From assembly GCF_002332255.1 (NCBI RefSeq), contig NZ_NRGW01000001.1, positions 868,001 to 932,000 of the forward strand: a stretch of 64,000 nt of DNA, written 5' to 3'. Source of the stretch: Halomonas sp. JB37 (GTDB lineage: Bacteria > Pseudomonadota > Gammaproteobacteria > Pseudomonadales > Halomonadaceae). The notes below the pieces were generated by a model. It searched no databases. It had not been told where the DNA came from and was given only the letters and a program-made list of their open reading frames with translations. The first letter of the stretch is position 1; each line of letters opens with the position of its first letter. The position numbers and the translations under genes were made by a program. Positions 1-7,579 of the stretch are shown here, in pieces.

Positions 1-1028
1 TGCACGCCGACTGTCAAGAAATCGTAATTAGGGCGCCGACGGCCAGGCGCATATTCGCCGAAATTACGGTTGCTGCGTGCCGCCAGTAGTTCCCAGCGAT
101 CGCCAAGGCGCCCGGCCACAGCCGCGCTACCAATAAAGTTGACTCCATTGCCTTCGCCACCTACGCCGGTCATGCCGCGTAAGCGCACGCCGATATCTTT
201 ACCCGGTAAAAGAACATCATCTACATCGATGGTGCGGAAGTTGGCGCTACCGGCGATGGCACCTGCACCATGTACACCCGTGCTGGCGCCTTTCTCGATC
301 ACCACATCCGACAATAGTTCTGAGTCAACATACATCGTGCCGTTGCGCTGCTGGTGACCGTTATCGTTGAAATTCTGGCGCATGCCGTCAACCATCATGT
401 TGACGCGTCCGAAATCCTGCATGCCGCGGATATTAACCGACAGTCCTGGGTCCTGGGCATTGACCGCACTGTAGACACCCGGGGTCTCCTGCAACATATC
501 GGCGGCATGGCGAGGCGGCGTTCGATCAATCTGTTCCCGGCTGATAACACTCACCGAACGTGGTTCGTGATAGACCCAGTTATCGCCAATACGATCAGCT
601 GATACCGTCAGAGTGCTAAAGGCTGTTTGGTTGCCCACTGTAAGCGAGGTTGCTGGCTCCAGCAGTTCCGCTGTTCTGCCATTGCGGTATGAAATGGTCA
701 GTGACGAGTCGGCTAGCAGTGTGCGAAGTGCTTCATCGGCGGTCATTTCGCCGCGTAAGGCAGGGGCGGTGCCGTCGATGGGCTGGCCATCCTGGCGAAC
801 GACGGAAATCTGGGTGATGCTGGTGAACTCACCGAGCGAGTAGAGCAGGTGCTGCTCGGGCAGGTCGAACGTGTAGCGCTGTTGTAACGGGGTTTGCTGC
901 GTCGCCTTGGATGAGTTCGGTACAGAGGGCTGGGCCTGTGCCAGTGCCAGTACCTGAGTTTGCGCGGCAAGCAGGCCCAGTATCACAGCGGCAGTGATTG
1001 GGGATCGGGAAAAAACCTTAAAATGCAT
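1..1028 (-). CDS. TonB-dependent haem/haemophore receptor, HasR-like (3' part outside window)
   Basis: Outer-membrane TonB-dependent receptor, N-terminal 342 residues only; the barrel lies beyond the left edge. The frame is open from ATG at 1028 to base 1. A signal peptide (about residues 1-32) is followed by a secretin/TonB short N-terminal (STN) signalling domain (about 50-100), then a plug domain (about 140-250) with the motif DMLQETPGVYS and a VNIRGMQDFGRV-type stretch. An STN domain marks receptors that signal through a FecR-type anti-sigma factor to an ECF sigma factor, and exactly such a pair lies upstream on the same strand with haem oxygenase between. A haem or haemophore ligand is therefore inferred from context and plug similarity. 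RBS GGAG lies about 10 nt before the start. Confidence 0.85.
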   Translation of the reverse strand, partial: MHFKVFSRSPITAAVILGLLAAQTQVLALAQAQPSVPNSSKATQQTPLQQRYTFDLPEQHLLYSLGEFTSITQISVVRQDGQPIDGTAPALRGEMTADEALRTLLADSSLTISYRNGRTAELLEPATSLTVGNQTAFSTLTVSADRIGDNWVYHEPRSVSVISREQIDRTPPRHAADMLQETPGVYSAVNAQDPGLSVNIRGMQDFGRVNMMVDGMRQNFNDNGHQQRNGTMYVDSELLSDVVIEKGASTGVHGAGAIAGSANFRTIDVDDVLLPGKDIGVRLRGMTGVGGEGNGVNFIGSAAVAGRLGDRWELLAARSNRNFGEYAPGRRRPNYDFLTVGV

Positions 1029-1050
1029 TGAAATAACGCTCCATTGTTAC

Positions 1051-1069
1051 GCTAATAATAATCGTTTGT
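1051..1069. promoter_or_regulatory. weak Fur-box candidate upstream of HasR-like receptor
   Basis: The 19 bases GCTAATAATAATCGTTTGT match the classical Fur consensus (GATAATGATAATCATTATC) at about 14 of 19 positions and lie 23-41 bp upstream of the receptor start. The receptor could be read from its own iron-regulated or sigma-dependent promoter as well as from the upstream genes. Confidence 0.4.
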
Positions 1070-1162
1070 ATAATCATTAACGTTTGCAGGGACGGTTTCC
1101 ATCATGAAAAAACAGTTTTTTAGACAACTATTTCTAAAAACCTGTGATTTATATGGCTTACG

Positions 1163-1426
1163 TTAGGTGGTTGGTTCGGCTATTACGCAAATGGTTAATG
1201 CGAGTACGATCACCACACTATGCAATAGAGCACCCGCTCCTACCGCGAGGAGCAGTGAAAGCCAAACCTCCAGGGTCTCCTGGAAGAGCCCATAAAGAGT
1301 GCCTAAGCATCCACTGAATAATGTGACGATACACAGGCTGGCTGCCCACCAGTTGAGTAGCAAAGATGCGATGGGAAGACTGCGAGTAAGTAAGTTGAAT
1401 GGTTGTCCTTGTATAGTTTGAGTCAT
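1163..1426 (-). CDS. small hydrophobic membrane protein in haem locus
   Basis: An 87-residue protein with two or three predicted transmembrane segments (about residues 13-35, 40-58 and 60-82) and no motif I recognise. The start at 1426 is preferred over an in-frame ATG at 1447 because AGGGA lies seven bases upstream of 1426, whereas 1447 lacks a ribosome binding site. It sits between haem oxygenase and the STN-type receptor on the same strand, so a role in haem or iron uptake, for example as an inner-membrane accessory, is a guess from position only. Confidence 0.6.
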   Translation of the reverse strand: MTQTIQGQPFNLLTRSLPIASLLLNWWAASLCIVTLFSGCLGTLYGLFQETLEVWLSLLLAVGAGALLHSVVIVLALTICVIAEPTT

Positions 1427-1478
1427 TGAAATTCCCTGTGGTGCCATGTTAATGAAAGCGTCTTACAGCGCTATTTTT

Positions 1479-2090
1479 CTATTGGTTATTTAGTGCTATT
1501 GAGGCCAGCGATTTGACGAACTGAAATGCTTCTCTCGCGCCGCTTAGTGCCTGGTTTGTTTGTTCGTCTGACAGTGATATGGCATCCAATTGGGCGGTAA
1601 AGCTCCGCCAATGGAGGCCTCGCCCTGAATCGCTGGGTGCAAGGTGCCGGGCGCCAAAGCTAGCAGAGAGTCCTAGTTGGCTGGCGTACTTGAGCAAAAA
1701 GGCGGCTCCCAGGTTCGAGCCTTCATTCACATAGAGCCAACCAAGCGCTGCTGCCTGGGAATCGATAGTCGGTTCGGGGGAGAGAGTCTTTAAATCGTTT
1801 AGGCTAAGGGCTAGGTCTTGGCAATCGCTAATCACTGCGTCGTAACGGCAACGCTCGGGCAGCCCTTCCAACCAAGCCCCCAGATTTTGCTGATGATAAA
1901 GAGGTGCTGTGCGGCGTTGAAATTGGTACTGAACTATAAGAAAACGCTGGTAACCTTTTAGGCTGGAAAATGGGGATAGCGCCATAATGGCTTCATCAAC
2001 ACGCTCATGTGCCGCATGTGTATCAAGTTTTAGCCGTTTGCTTAACGGGAGAGTGTTTGCCCCTTTGGTCGGGGAGAAAAGTGCTTCCAT
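1479..2090 (-). CDS. hemO: haem oxygenase, bacterial HemO/PigA type
   Basis: Predicted cytoplasmic haem oxygenase opening the haem ring to biliverdin, CO and iron. The start at 2090 gives 203 residues, the usual size for HemO/PigA; the frame extends upstream to 2207 but that would overlap the preceding gene. Near the N-terminus, LKLDTHAAHERVD holds the expected proximal haem-ligand histidine. The stretch GWLYVNEGSNLGAAFLLK (about residues 115-135) corresponds to the glycine-rich distal helix (usual form YV-EGS-LGA). It lies between the FecR-type gene and a small membrane protein in a haem uptake block. The ribosome binding site at 2090 is weak, so the exact start is less certain than the family. 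Confidence 0.88.
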   Translation of the reverse strand: MEALFSPTKGANTLPLSKRLKLDTHAAHERVDEAIMALSPFSSLKGYQRFLIVQYQFQRRTAPLYHQQNLGAWLEGLPERCRYDAVISDCQDLALSLNDLKTLSPEPTIDSQAAALGWLYVNEGSNLGAAFLLKYASQLGLSASFGARHLAPSDSGRGLHWRSFTAQLDAISLSDEQTNQALSGAREAFQFVKSLASIALNNQ

Positions 2091-2179
2091 GATGAACTCG
2101 CTGCTGTGGGTGGATAAAAACGGCAAGGTTAGTAATTTGTATCCGGCAACTAACACTGCATTGGCTACTCTTAGCGTTA

Positions 2180-3187
2180 TCAACTGGTATGGGTGGGGCG
2201 TAGCCAAAGCAGATTGCCAGGCAGGTGATGCACCGTGATGCCAAACACATCGGTTAATGTTTCAATTAGTGCAGCTGGTTGGTTGGCATGAAAACTGCCA
2301 GAGAGACGAAGCTCGGAAAATGCTTGATTATCAAGAAGTACACGCCCTGGTAGCATGCGTTCAAGCTGTGCCACGACCTCGCCGATTTCAGCATCGTCAA
2401 AAATTATTCTTCCCTCCTTCCAGGCGCGCGTCAGGGGGATTGCCACTGTTGAGACTGGGCCAAGTGCACCACCTTGCAAGGCAATTTGCTGGCCTCCCAC
2501 TAGCATGGCTTGGTGGTCCAGGTTGTCGCTGACCGCTACTTGCCCCTCTTCCACCGTGACGGTGACACGATCGCCGCTACGCATTACCGAAAAGTGAGTG
2601 CCTATAACGCGCACTAAGGTGTCCCCCGCCGTAATGAGGAACGGTCGCTGAGCATCTTTGGCGACATCAATCCAGAGGCGACCGCGGCGTAGCGTTAATC
2701 CCCTTTGCGTCTGTTTAAAATCAGCCTTTATCGCGCTATTGCCATCAAGTAGCAGCGTTGAACCATCGGTCAGTTGGAGGTGCTGTGTTTGCCCTGGTGC
2801 TGTTATCGTCGCAGCCATTAGGTGATCCCAGTGACCGGGCTCACGCCATAATTCAAAACTTAGCAGCAAGCACAGTACGCACAGCGCAGCCGCTGCCCAT
2901 CCCCATCCCCGTGCTCGTTCCGTTACCCGTGTGGGTTTGGAGGGTGATGACTGAATAGCAAGAAGGCGAGCAGGGGCTTCAATCGCTTGCCAAAGATGCA
3001 CTGCCTCTTGGTAGGCTTGATAATGGCTGGGGATGGCGTTTAACCAAACTTGAAAAGCCTGATGATCTTGTGGTGTTGCGCTTTCGTCTTTAATTTTTAG
3101 GTGCCAAGCGGTGGCCTCATCAATGACGTCGTCGTCATCAATAGGCTCTTGCGTTTGCTGGCGTGTAGGTTCATTTGGCTTAGTCAC
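2180..3187 (-). CDS. FecR-type anti-sigma factor (cell-surface signalling regulator)
   Basis: 335 residues. An N-terminal cytoplasmic anti-sigma region (WHLKIKDESATPQDHQAFQVWL, a DUF4880/FecR-N type) is followed by one transmembrane helix (about residues 96-112) and a periplasmic FecR domain (HLQLTDGSTLLLDGNSAI... RRGRLWIDVAKDAQRPF... TVEEGQVAVS). The C-terminal end resembles an STN-like partner domain (VFGITVHHLPGNLLWLRP). It would hold the neighbouring ECF sigma factor inactive until an STN-type TonB receptor binds ligand. It overlaps the sigma gene by 8 bp, so translation is probably coupled, and the cognate receptor is most likely the one at 1-1028. Confidence 0.9.
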   Translation of the reverse strand: MTKPNEPTRQQTQEPIDDDDVIDEATAWHLKIKDESATPQDHQAFQVWLNAIPSHYQAYQEAVHLWQAIEAPARLLAIQSSPSKPTRVTERARGWGWAAAALCVLCLLLSFELWREPGHWDHLMAATITAPGQTQHLQLTDGSTLLLDGNSAIKADFKQTQRGLTLRRGRLWIDVAKDAQRPFLITAGDTLVRVIGTHFSVMRSGDRVTVTVEEGQVAVSDNLDHQAMLVGGQQIALQGGALGPVSTVAIPLTRAWKEGRIIFDDAEIGEVVAQLERMLPGRVLLDNQAFSELRLSGSFHANQPAALIETLTDVFGITVHHLPGNLLWLRPTHTS

Positions 3188-3773
3188 GATCTAGCCCTTT
3201 CTGAATACATGGCTTGTTATTATTAATACAACGTTTAGCCGTTGCTTCTTCCTCATTAATTGATTGTCGTTTCCATTCACGACACAGGCGCATTGCCCGC
3301 ATCATGTCTTTTTCAACGGTGCTAATAGAAATGCCAAGGCGTTCAGCAATCGCTTTATAGGTCTCACCTTCAATGCGATTAAGTAAGAAGACACGCTTTG
3401 TCCTTGGCGGTAAGTCGTTGAGTTGCTCTGTAAGCCGCTGCCACTGTTGCATCGTATTCGCTATTTGCTCTGGGCTTGGTGCCTGAGGCGGCTCATCAGC
3501 AGCATTTAGTTCATTAGTTTGGTAACGCCGCCGTACTGCCTGAGAGCGCAAATAGTCCAACGCTAAATTTTGCGCAGTACGGTGCAGCAAACCCGCGGTA
3601 TCGGTGTCTTTGGAGGAGCGCTGCCACAGCTTTACGAACGTGTCCTGCGCTAAGTCTTCTGCGACACTAGTACTTCCAACGACTTGCTTGATGCGTTTAA
3701 CGAGAAGGTGCCTTTCGTTGAGAAACATACGCAGCAGCACAGCAGGGGGCTTAGTCATGCGAAGCTCGCTCAT
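3180..3773 (-). CDS. ECF sigma factor, FecI-like iron-starvation type
   Basis: About 197 residues from the ATG at 3773; an ATG at 3758 is an equally possible start, while the longer frame to 3857 overlaps hmuV and is less likely. Region 2 is visible in SVAEDLAQDTFVKLWQR and the sigma-70 region 4 helix-turn-helix in PPRTKRVFLLNRIEGETYKAIAERLGISISTVEKDMMRAM. Only 16 bp separate it from the hmuV stop, so the Fur-controlled hmu transcript probably runs into this gene and connects iron starvation to haem-ligand signalling. It overlaps the anti-sigma gene by 8 bp. Confidence 0.9.
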   Translation of the reverse strand: MSELRMTKPPAVLLRMFLNERHLLVKRIKQVVGSTSVAEDLAQDTFVKLWQRSSKDTDTAGLLHRTAQNLALDYLRSQAVRRRYQTNELNAADEPPQAPSPEQIANTMQQWQRLTEQLNDLPPRTKRVFLLNRIEGETYKAIAERLGISISTVEKDMMRAMRLCREWKRQSINEEEATAKRCINNNKPCIQKGLDRD

Positions 3774-3789
3774 AACATAAATAAAAGCA

Positions 3790-4551
3790 TCAAGGTCTAA
3801 GGGCAAGAAAAGGCGCCGCTGCAGGGCTGGCGCGAATGAGCTGGAGTTCCGCTGCATAAATGTCAGCGATAGTGTCGAGGCTAAGCACCTGGTTTGGTAA
3901 GCCGTGGCTAATGCGCTGGCCTTTATTGAGCAACCACACCCGGTCAGCGTAGATGCTGGCCAGATTCAGGTCGTGTAGCACACAGACGATCGCCATCTGG
4001 TGCTGTTCCGCCCAGACGCGCAGTTGGCGCATGAGCCGCTGCTGTTGGCCAATGTCCAGTGCGCTTGTCGGTTCGTCCAGTAGCAGAAGCCCCCCATCCT
4101 TGGCGGTAGCCGAGCGTCTGGAGAGAATCTGGCAGGCGCCTCGTGCGACCATGACACGCTGGCGTTCGCCGCCGGAAAGCGTAAGCGCACTGCGCTTAGC
4201 AAGATGGATGAGATCTAAGTCATCGAGCAGTTCGGCAATGAGCGCCTTTTCTGGGTTGCAGCCTAAGCACACTAACTCCTCCACTCGCCAATCAAAGCCC
4301 AGCGGTTCTTGCTGTGCGACCAGCGCACGGCGGCTGGCCAGGGCATCTATCTCCCATTCCTGTAGTAAACGACCATCCAGACGTACTTCGCCCTCCTCGC
4401 AAGAGCGATAGCCTGACAACATGCTGAGTAGCGTGCTTTTACCGGCGCCGTTGGGCCCGACAATAGCGAGTAGCTCACCAGGGCGAAGGGTGTCGTCGAT
4501 AGGGACTAAGGAGGGCGTCGTCGATAATCCCGCTTTATGCAGGGTCAGCAT
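3790..4551 (-). CDS. hmuV: haem ABC transporter ATP-binding protein
   Basis: 253-residue ATPase powering haem import. Walker A GPNGAGKS is at residues 32-39, Q-loop Q80, signature LSGGE at 125-129, Walker B LLLLDEP at about 155-161, and the H-loop histidine is in VLHDLN. The upstream extension of this frame (to 4929) only mirrors hmuU in another frame and is discarded. ATG at 4551 overlaps the hmuU stop by 7 bp, which implies translational coupling. Gene order hmuT-hmuU-hmuV gives the substrate as haem. Confidence 0.93.
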   Translation of the reverse strand: MLTLHKAGLSTTPSLVPIDDTLRPGELLAIVGPNGAGKSTLLSMLSGYRSCEEGEVRLDGRLLQEWEIDALASRRALVAQQEPLGFDWRVEELVCLGCNPEKALIAELLDDLDLIHLAKRSALTLSGGERQRVMVARGACQILSRRSATAKDGGLLLLDEPTSALDIGQQQRLMRQLRVWAEQHQMAIVCVLHDLNLASIYADRVWLLNKGQRISHGLPNQVLSLDTIADIYAAELQLIRASPAAAPFLALRP

Positions 4552-5585
4552 GACGGGCTCCGACGCATCAATAAGTAAAGGAAGTAAGGCCCACCCAGGA
4601 GGCTCGTGAGCAGACCCACTGGAATCTCTGCCGGTGCGCCTAGCGTGCGCGCCAGCGTGTCGGCGACGACCAACAGTAGTGCGCCACCCAGCATTGACGC
4701 GGGTAGCAGCAGGCGATGGCTGGGCCCTAGCCACAGACGCAGACAGTGGGGAACGAGCAGGCCAAGAAAACCAATGACACCGGTCAGTGCAACGCACAGC
4801 CCGACGCCTAACGAGGTGGCGACGACGACGCGACGCTTGAGGCGCGAGGCATCCAGCCCTGCCGCATGGGCGGTGGATTCGCCAAGCTGCAGCAGGTCGA
4901 GTTCGCTGGCGCTGCGCAACAGCATCCATAGCGCAATGCTAATCAGTACCAGCGCGATGGCGGTAGTACGCCATAACGCGTTAGTGAGCGTACCCATGCC
5001 CCATAAACTGAGTTGGCGCAGCTGTTCGTCGTTGGCGATAAAGGCCAGCACGCCGCCACCGGCGCCTGCCAACGTGTTAATCGCCAGGCCCGCTAACAGC
5101 AGCGTCATGACCGCAGCACTGCTGCCGCCTTGGCGTTTAGCTAAGCCAAAGACGATGACACAGACGCTTAATGCACCTAAGAATCCGGCGGCAAACTGTC
5201 CATAAAGACTGCCCATCGCGCTGCCTTGAAACAGTACGATCCACAGCGCGACAAAGAGTCCCGCGCCGCTGGCCAGGCCGAGCAGCGTGGGGTCGGCCAG
5301 CGGATTACGAAACAAGCCCTGCATGGCGGCGCCGCTGCCTGCCAGCATGGCACCAACGGCAACGCCTAGCAGCAGCCGGGGTAAGCGCAACTGCCACCAC
5401 ACCTGCACGCTGAGCTCACTGGCGTTACCACTCATCAGCGCCCAGGGAGAAATGCCCAGCGCACCCGAGGCCGCGCCCCACATTAAGGCGATGATCAGCG
5501 CGATGGTTAAGCCCATAAGAACGCGCGGAGCGCGGCTGGCCGGCAGCCAAGTGCGGTGACGGTGCGCGCTTAGGCTAATGCTCAT
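4545..5585 (-). CDS. hmuU: haem ABC transporter permease (FecCD family)
   Basis: 346-residue inner-membrane permease with about nine or ten hydrophobic helices. Family landmarks are WQLRLPRLLLGVAVGAMLAGSGAAMQGLFRNPLADPTLLG near residues 65-103 and VTGVIGFLGLLVPHCLRLWLGPSHR near 265-295. It forms the dimeric channel for HmuTUV haem import. It overlaps hmuT by four bases (ATGA) and hmuV by seven. Confidence 0.93.
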   Translation of the reverse strand: MSISLSAHRHRTWLPASRAPRVLMGLTIALIIALMWGAASGALGISPWALMSGNASELSVQVWWQLRLPRLLLGVAVGAMLAGSGAAMQGLFRNPLADPTLLGLASGAGLFVALWIVLFQGSAMGSLYGQFAAGFLGALSVCVIVFGLAKRQGGSSAAVMTLLLAGLAINTLAGAGGGVLAFIANDEQLRQLSLWGMGTLTNALWRTTAIALVLISIALWMLLRSASELDLLQLGESTAHAAGLDASRLKRRVVVATSLGVGLCVALTGVIGFLGLLVPHCLRLWLGPSHRLLLPASMLGGALLLVVADTLARTLGAPAEIPVGLLTSLLGGPYFLYLLMRRSPSC

Positions 5586-6484
5586 TGATTAACCCGCGCC
5601 GTCGTTGGCGCGGTTAATAACGCTTCTACCTGTTGGCGCAGCGCGAGTAGTTGATCCGGCGCACGGGGGCCAAAGCCGAGCAGCGCCTGGTCATCAATGG
5701 GTATCAAGCGCTGCGCCTGGCCTGCTGGCGTTAATGCCATTCCCGGTAGCTGCCACAGCGCCGTTTCGCCACTTAGCGCATCTAACCCGCGCTGCGACAT
5801 AATTATCAGCTCGGGGGCCTCTTTCGCCAGCGCTTCAGCGCCCACATTGTGGTAGCCCTGCATGGCTGAAAACGCGTTTTCTAGCCCAACGGCCTCTAAG
5901 GCGGTATGGGCTGCCGTGCCGCTTCCCGCCACCCTAGGCGTCAGCCCACTATGTTGCATCACAAACATGGCACGGGTCGGTGGCAGTGCAGGCAGCGCGG
6001 CTAGGCGTTCCAGCTTTGCGGTTAAAGACACTGCTAGCCGCTCTCCCTCACGTTGACGATTAATCTGCTGTGCCACCGCGCGGACCTTGGCAGGAATAGC
6101 CTCTAGCGTGTTGGGGGCTGCGATAATGTCGATAGCTACCCCTACTGCCGTCAGCTGTTCCAGCACTTCTTTCGGGCCGGCATGCTCGGCGGCCAGCACG
6201 CGGTCAGGCTGAACCGACAGCACGCTTTCCGCAGAGAGCTGGCGTAAGTAACCCACCGAAGGTAAGTCAGCCATGGCCGGGGGATAAAGGACGGTATCGT
6301 CGCGAGCGATCACGTTGGCCTCGGCACCCAGTGCGGTCAGTGTTTCGGCGATATCACCACCGAGGACTACCCAGCGCTCGTTAGTCGACGGTTGATCGTC
6401 GGCATGGGCGAGAGGCGTGCCCGCACACAGCCATGCCAGTGTCATCATGGCCACCAAGCGGGAAGCCATGCGCTGCTGAGTCAT
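5582..6484 (-). CDS. hmuT: periplasmic haem-binding protein
   Basis: 300 residues with a signal peptide ending near AHA/DDQ (about residue 28). The protein has the TroA/BtuF-like substrate-binding fold, starting WVVLGGDIAETLTALGAE. The VGYLRQLSAE motif holds the tyrosine (about residue 79 of the precursor) expected to be the axial haem ligand, by analogy with ShuT/PhuT. It receives haem from the outer-membrane receptors and delivers it to HmuUV. It overlaps hmuS by four bases. Confidence 0.92.
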   Translation of the reverse strand: MTQQRMASRLVAMMTLAWLCAGTPLAHADDQPSTNERWVVLGGDIAETLTALGAEANVIARDDTVLYPPAMADLPSVGYLRQLSAESVLSVQPDRVLAAEHAGPKEVLEQLTAVGVAIDIIAAPNTLEAIPAKVRAVAQQINRQREGERLAVSLTAKLERLAALPALPPTRAMFVMQHSGLTPRVAGSGTAAHTALEAVGLENAFSAMQGYHNVGAEALAKEAPELIIMSQRGLDALSGETALWQLPGMALTPAGQAQRLIPIDDQALLGFGPRAPDQLLALRQQVEALLTAPTTARVNQ

Positions 6485-7533
6485 GCGACCTCCGCACAGC
6501 TTTCCAGCGTGCTTAGTAGCTGCCGCCAGTCCCGCCTTTCTGCCTGACCTTCTTGGCGTTTAGCGTAAATTTGTAGCGCAAGAGTCCCTTCACTATCGAA
6601 AGCTTCAATGCTGGTAACGCCGCCGTCACGGTTGGGCTTGCTGACTTGCCAGATGTGATTAATCGCCGTGTCATCAATGTGCAGGGTGAATTGATCGCCA
6701 AATAGGTTCAGCCAACCGCGGGCGCGCTGCGGAGGAGGGACGATGCCCGTACGTATCTGCACGCAGCCGGGGCTTGCCACAAAGAGCATCAGCGGCAGTG
6801 CTTGTTGGCTCGCCTGGGTGAGTAATGTTTCTAGTACATTGGTAGGCAAGGCTCGGGTGAAACGACCTTCCATGAGTGTGTTGGCCTCGATACGCTCTAA
6901 TTGATGCCGTCGCAGTAGCGTGAAAAATTGGTGGACATCGCGCATCGCGCTCCACTCGCTGGCGAGAGAGGGCGCGTCGGGAAGCTGTCGCGGTAAGCGT
7001 GGCGCTAACTGGGTAAAGGCCGGCGAATCTCTATTGCCCATGGCCATTAGCTCGCCCCAAGGACGCGGCAGCGGGTTTTCGAGGGCAAAGCATTTGTGGA
7101 TAGCGCGCCCATGGCGATCAAACACCTGAATGCTCCAGCGCCATGTCTCTTTGCCTTCGAGTGGCGGCATCGTGTCCCGAATTAAGCAGGCCCAGTGCCA
7201 GTGGGAATAGAGCAGTCTTAGATCTAAGCCGCCGGGACCAAGCAGCAGCCCCGTTTGCGGCCCGCCGTTTAGTTCAGGGTAATCGCCGTTTTGCTCGAGT
7301 ACTGCTAAGCGAGAGCGGGTGAGCGCTTTAACACAGCCCAGTTGGGGTAGGTAAGCGGCAAGTTCATTCGGTGCTAAGGGTAGCGTCCACACATCGCGCC
7401 CGAGGCGGGCGGCCTGGAGTTCGCCTTCGCTAATCGCTAAGCGCTCGGCAATGTCAATCGCGGGTAGCCGTGGCTGGGCCGCTCGCGCCGCGTCGAAAGC
7501 TTCGGAAATAGCGATTTGTTGAGACTCAATCAT
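6481..7533 (-). CDS. hmuS: haemin-degrading / haem-trafficking factor
   Basis: 350-residue cytoplasmic HmuS/HemS family protein with the family's duplicated domain (two halves of about 165 residues). N-terminal LGCVKALTRSRLAVLEQNGDY and C-terminal FGDQFTLHIDD...WQVSKPNRDGGVTSIEAFD are characteristic. It takes haem after import and either degrades it or hands it to a haem oxygenase such as the hemO product in the same locus. It overlaps hmuT by four bases and lies 46 bp after hmuR. Confidence 0.92.
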   Translation of the reverse strand: MIESQQIAISEAFDAARAAQPRLPAIDIAERLAISEGELQAARLGRDVWTLPLAPNELAAYLPQLGCVKALTRSRLAVLEQNGDYPELNGGPQTGLLLGPGGLDLRLLYSHWHWACLIRDTMPPLEGKETWRWSIQVFDRHGRAIHKCFALENPLPRPWGELMAMGNRDSPAFTQLAPRLPRQLPDAPSLASEWSAMRDVHQFFTLLRRHQLERIEANTLMEGRFTRALPTNVLETLLTQASQQALPLMLFVASPGCVQIRTGIVPPPQRARGWLNLFGDQFTLHIDDTAINHIWQVSKPNRDGGVTSIEAFDSEGTLALQIYAKRQEGQAERRDWRQLLSTLESCAEVA

Positions 7534-7579
7534 GACTTACCTCTGCATAGGTCACTGAGTGGGTTGATGACTATCTTGG

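Noticed and set aside
4552..4929. N-terminal extension of the hmuV frame giving a 379-residue protein
   Set aside because: The extra part is rich in Arg and low-complexity residues and mirrors hmuU in another frame; the ATG at 4551 gives the standard HmuV N-terminus and a coupled overlap.
4606..5205. Plus-strand 199-codon open frame
   Set aside because: It is antisense to hmuU, Ser/Arg/Pro-rich and has no domain; a shadow of high-GC codon use.
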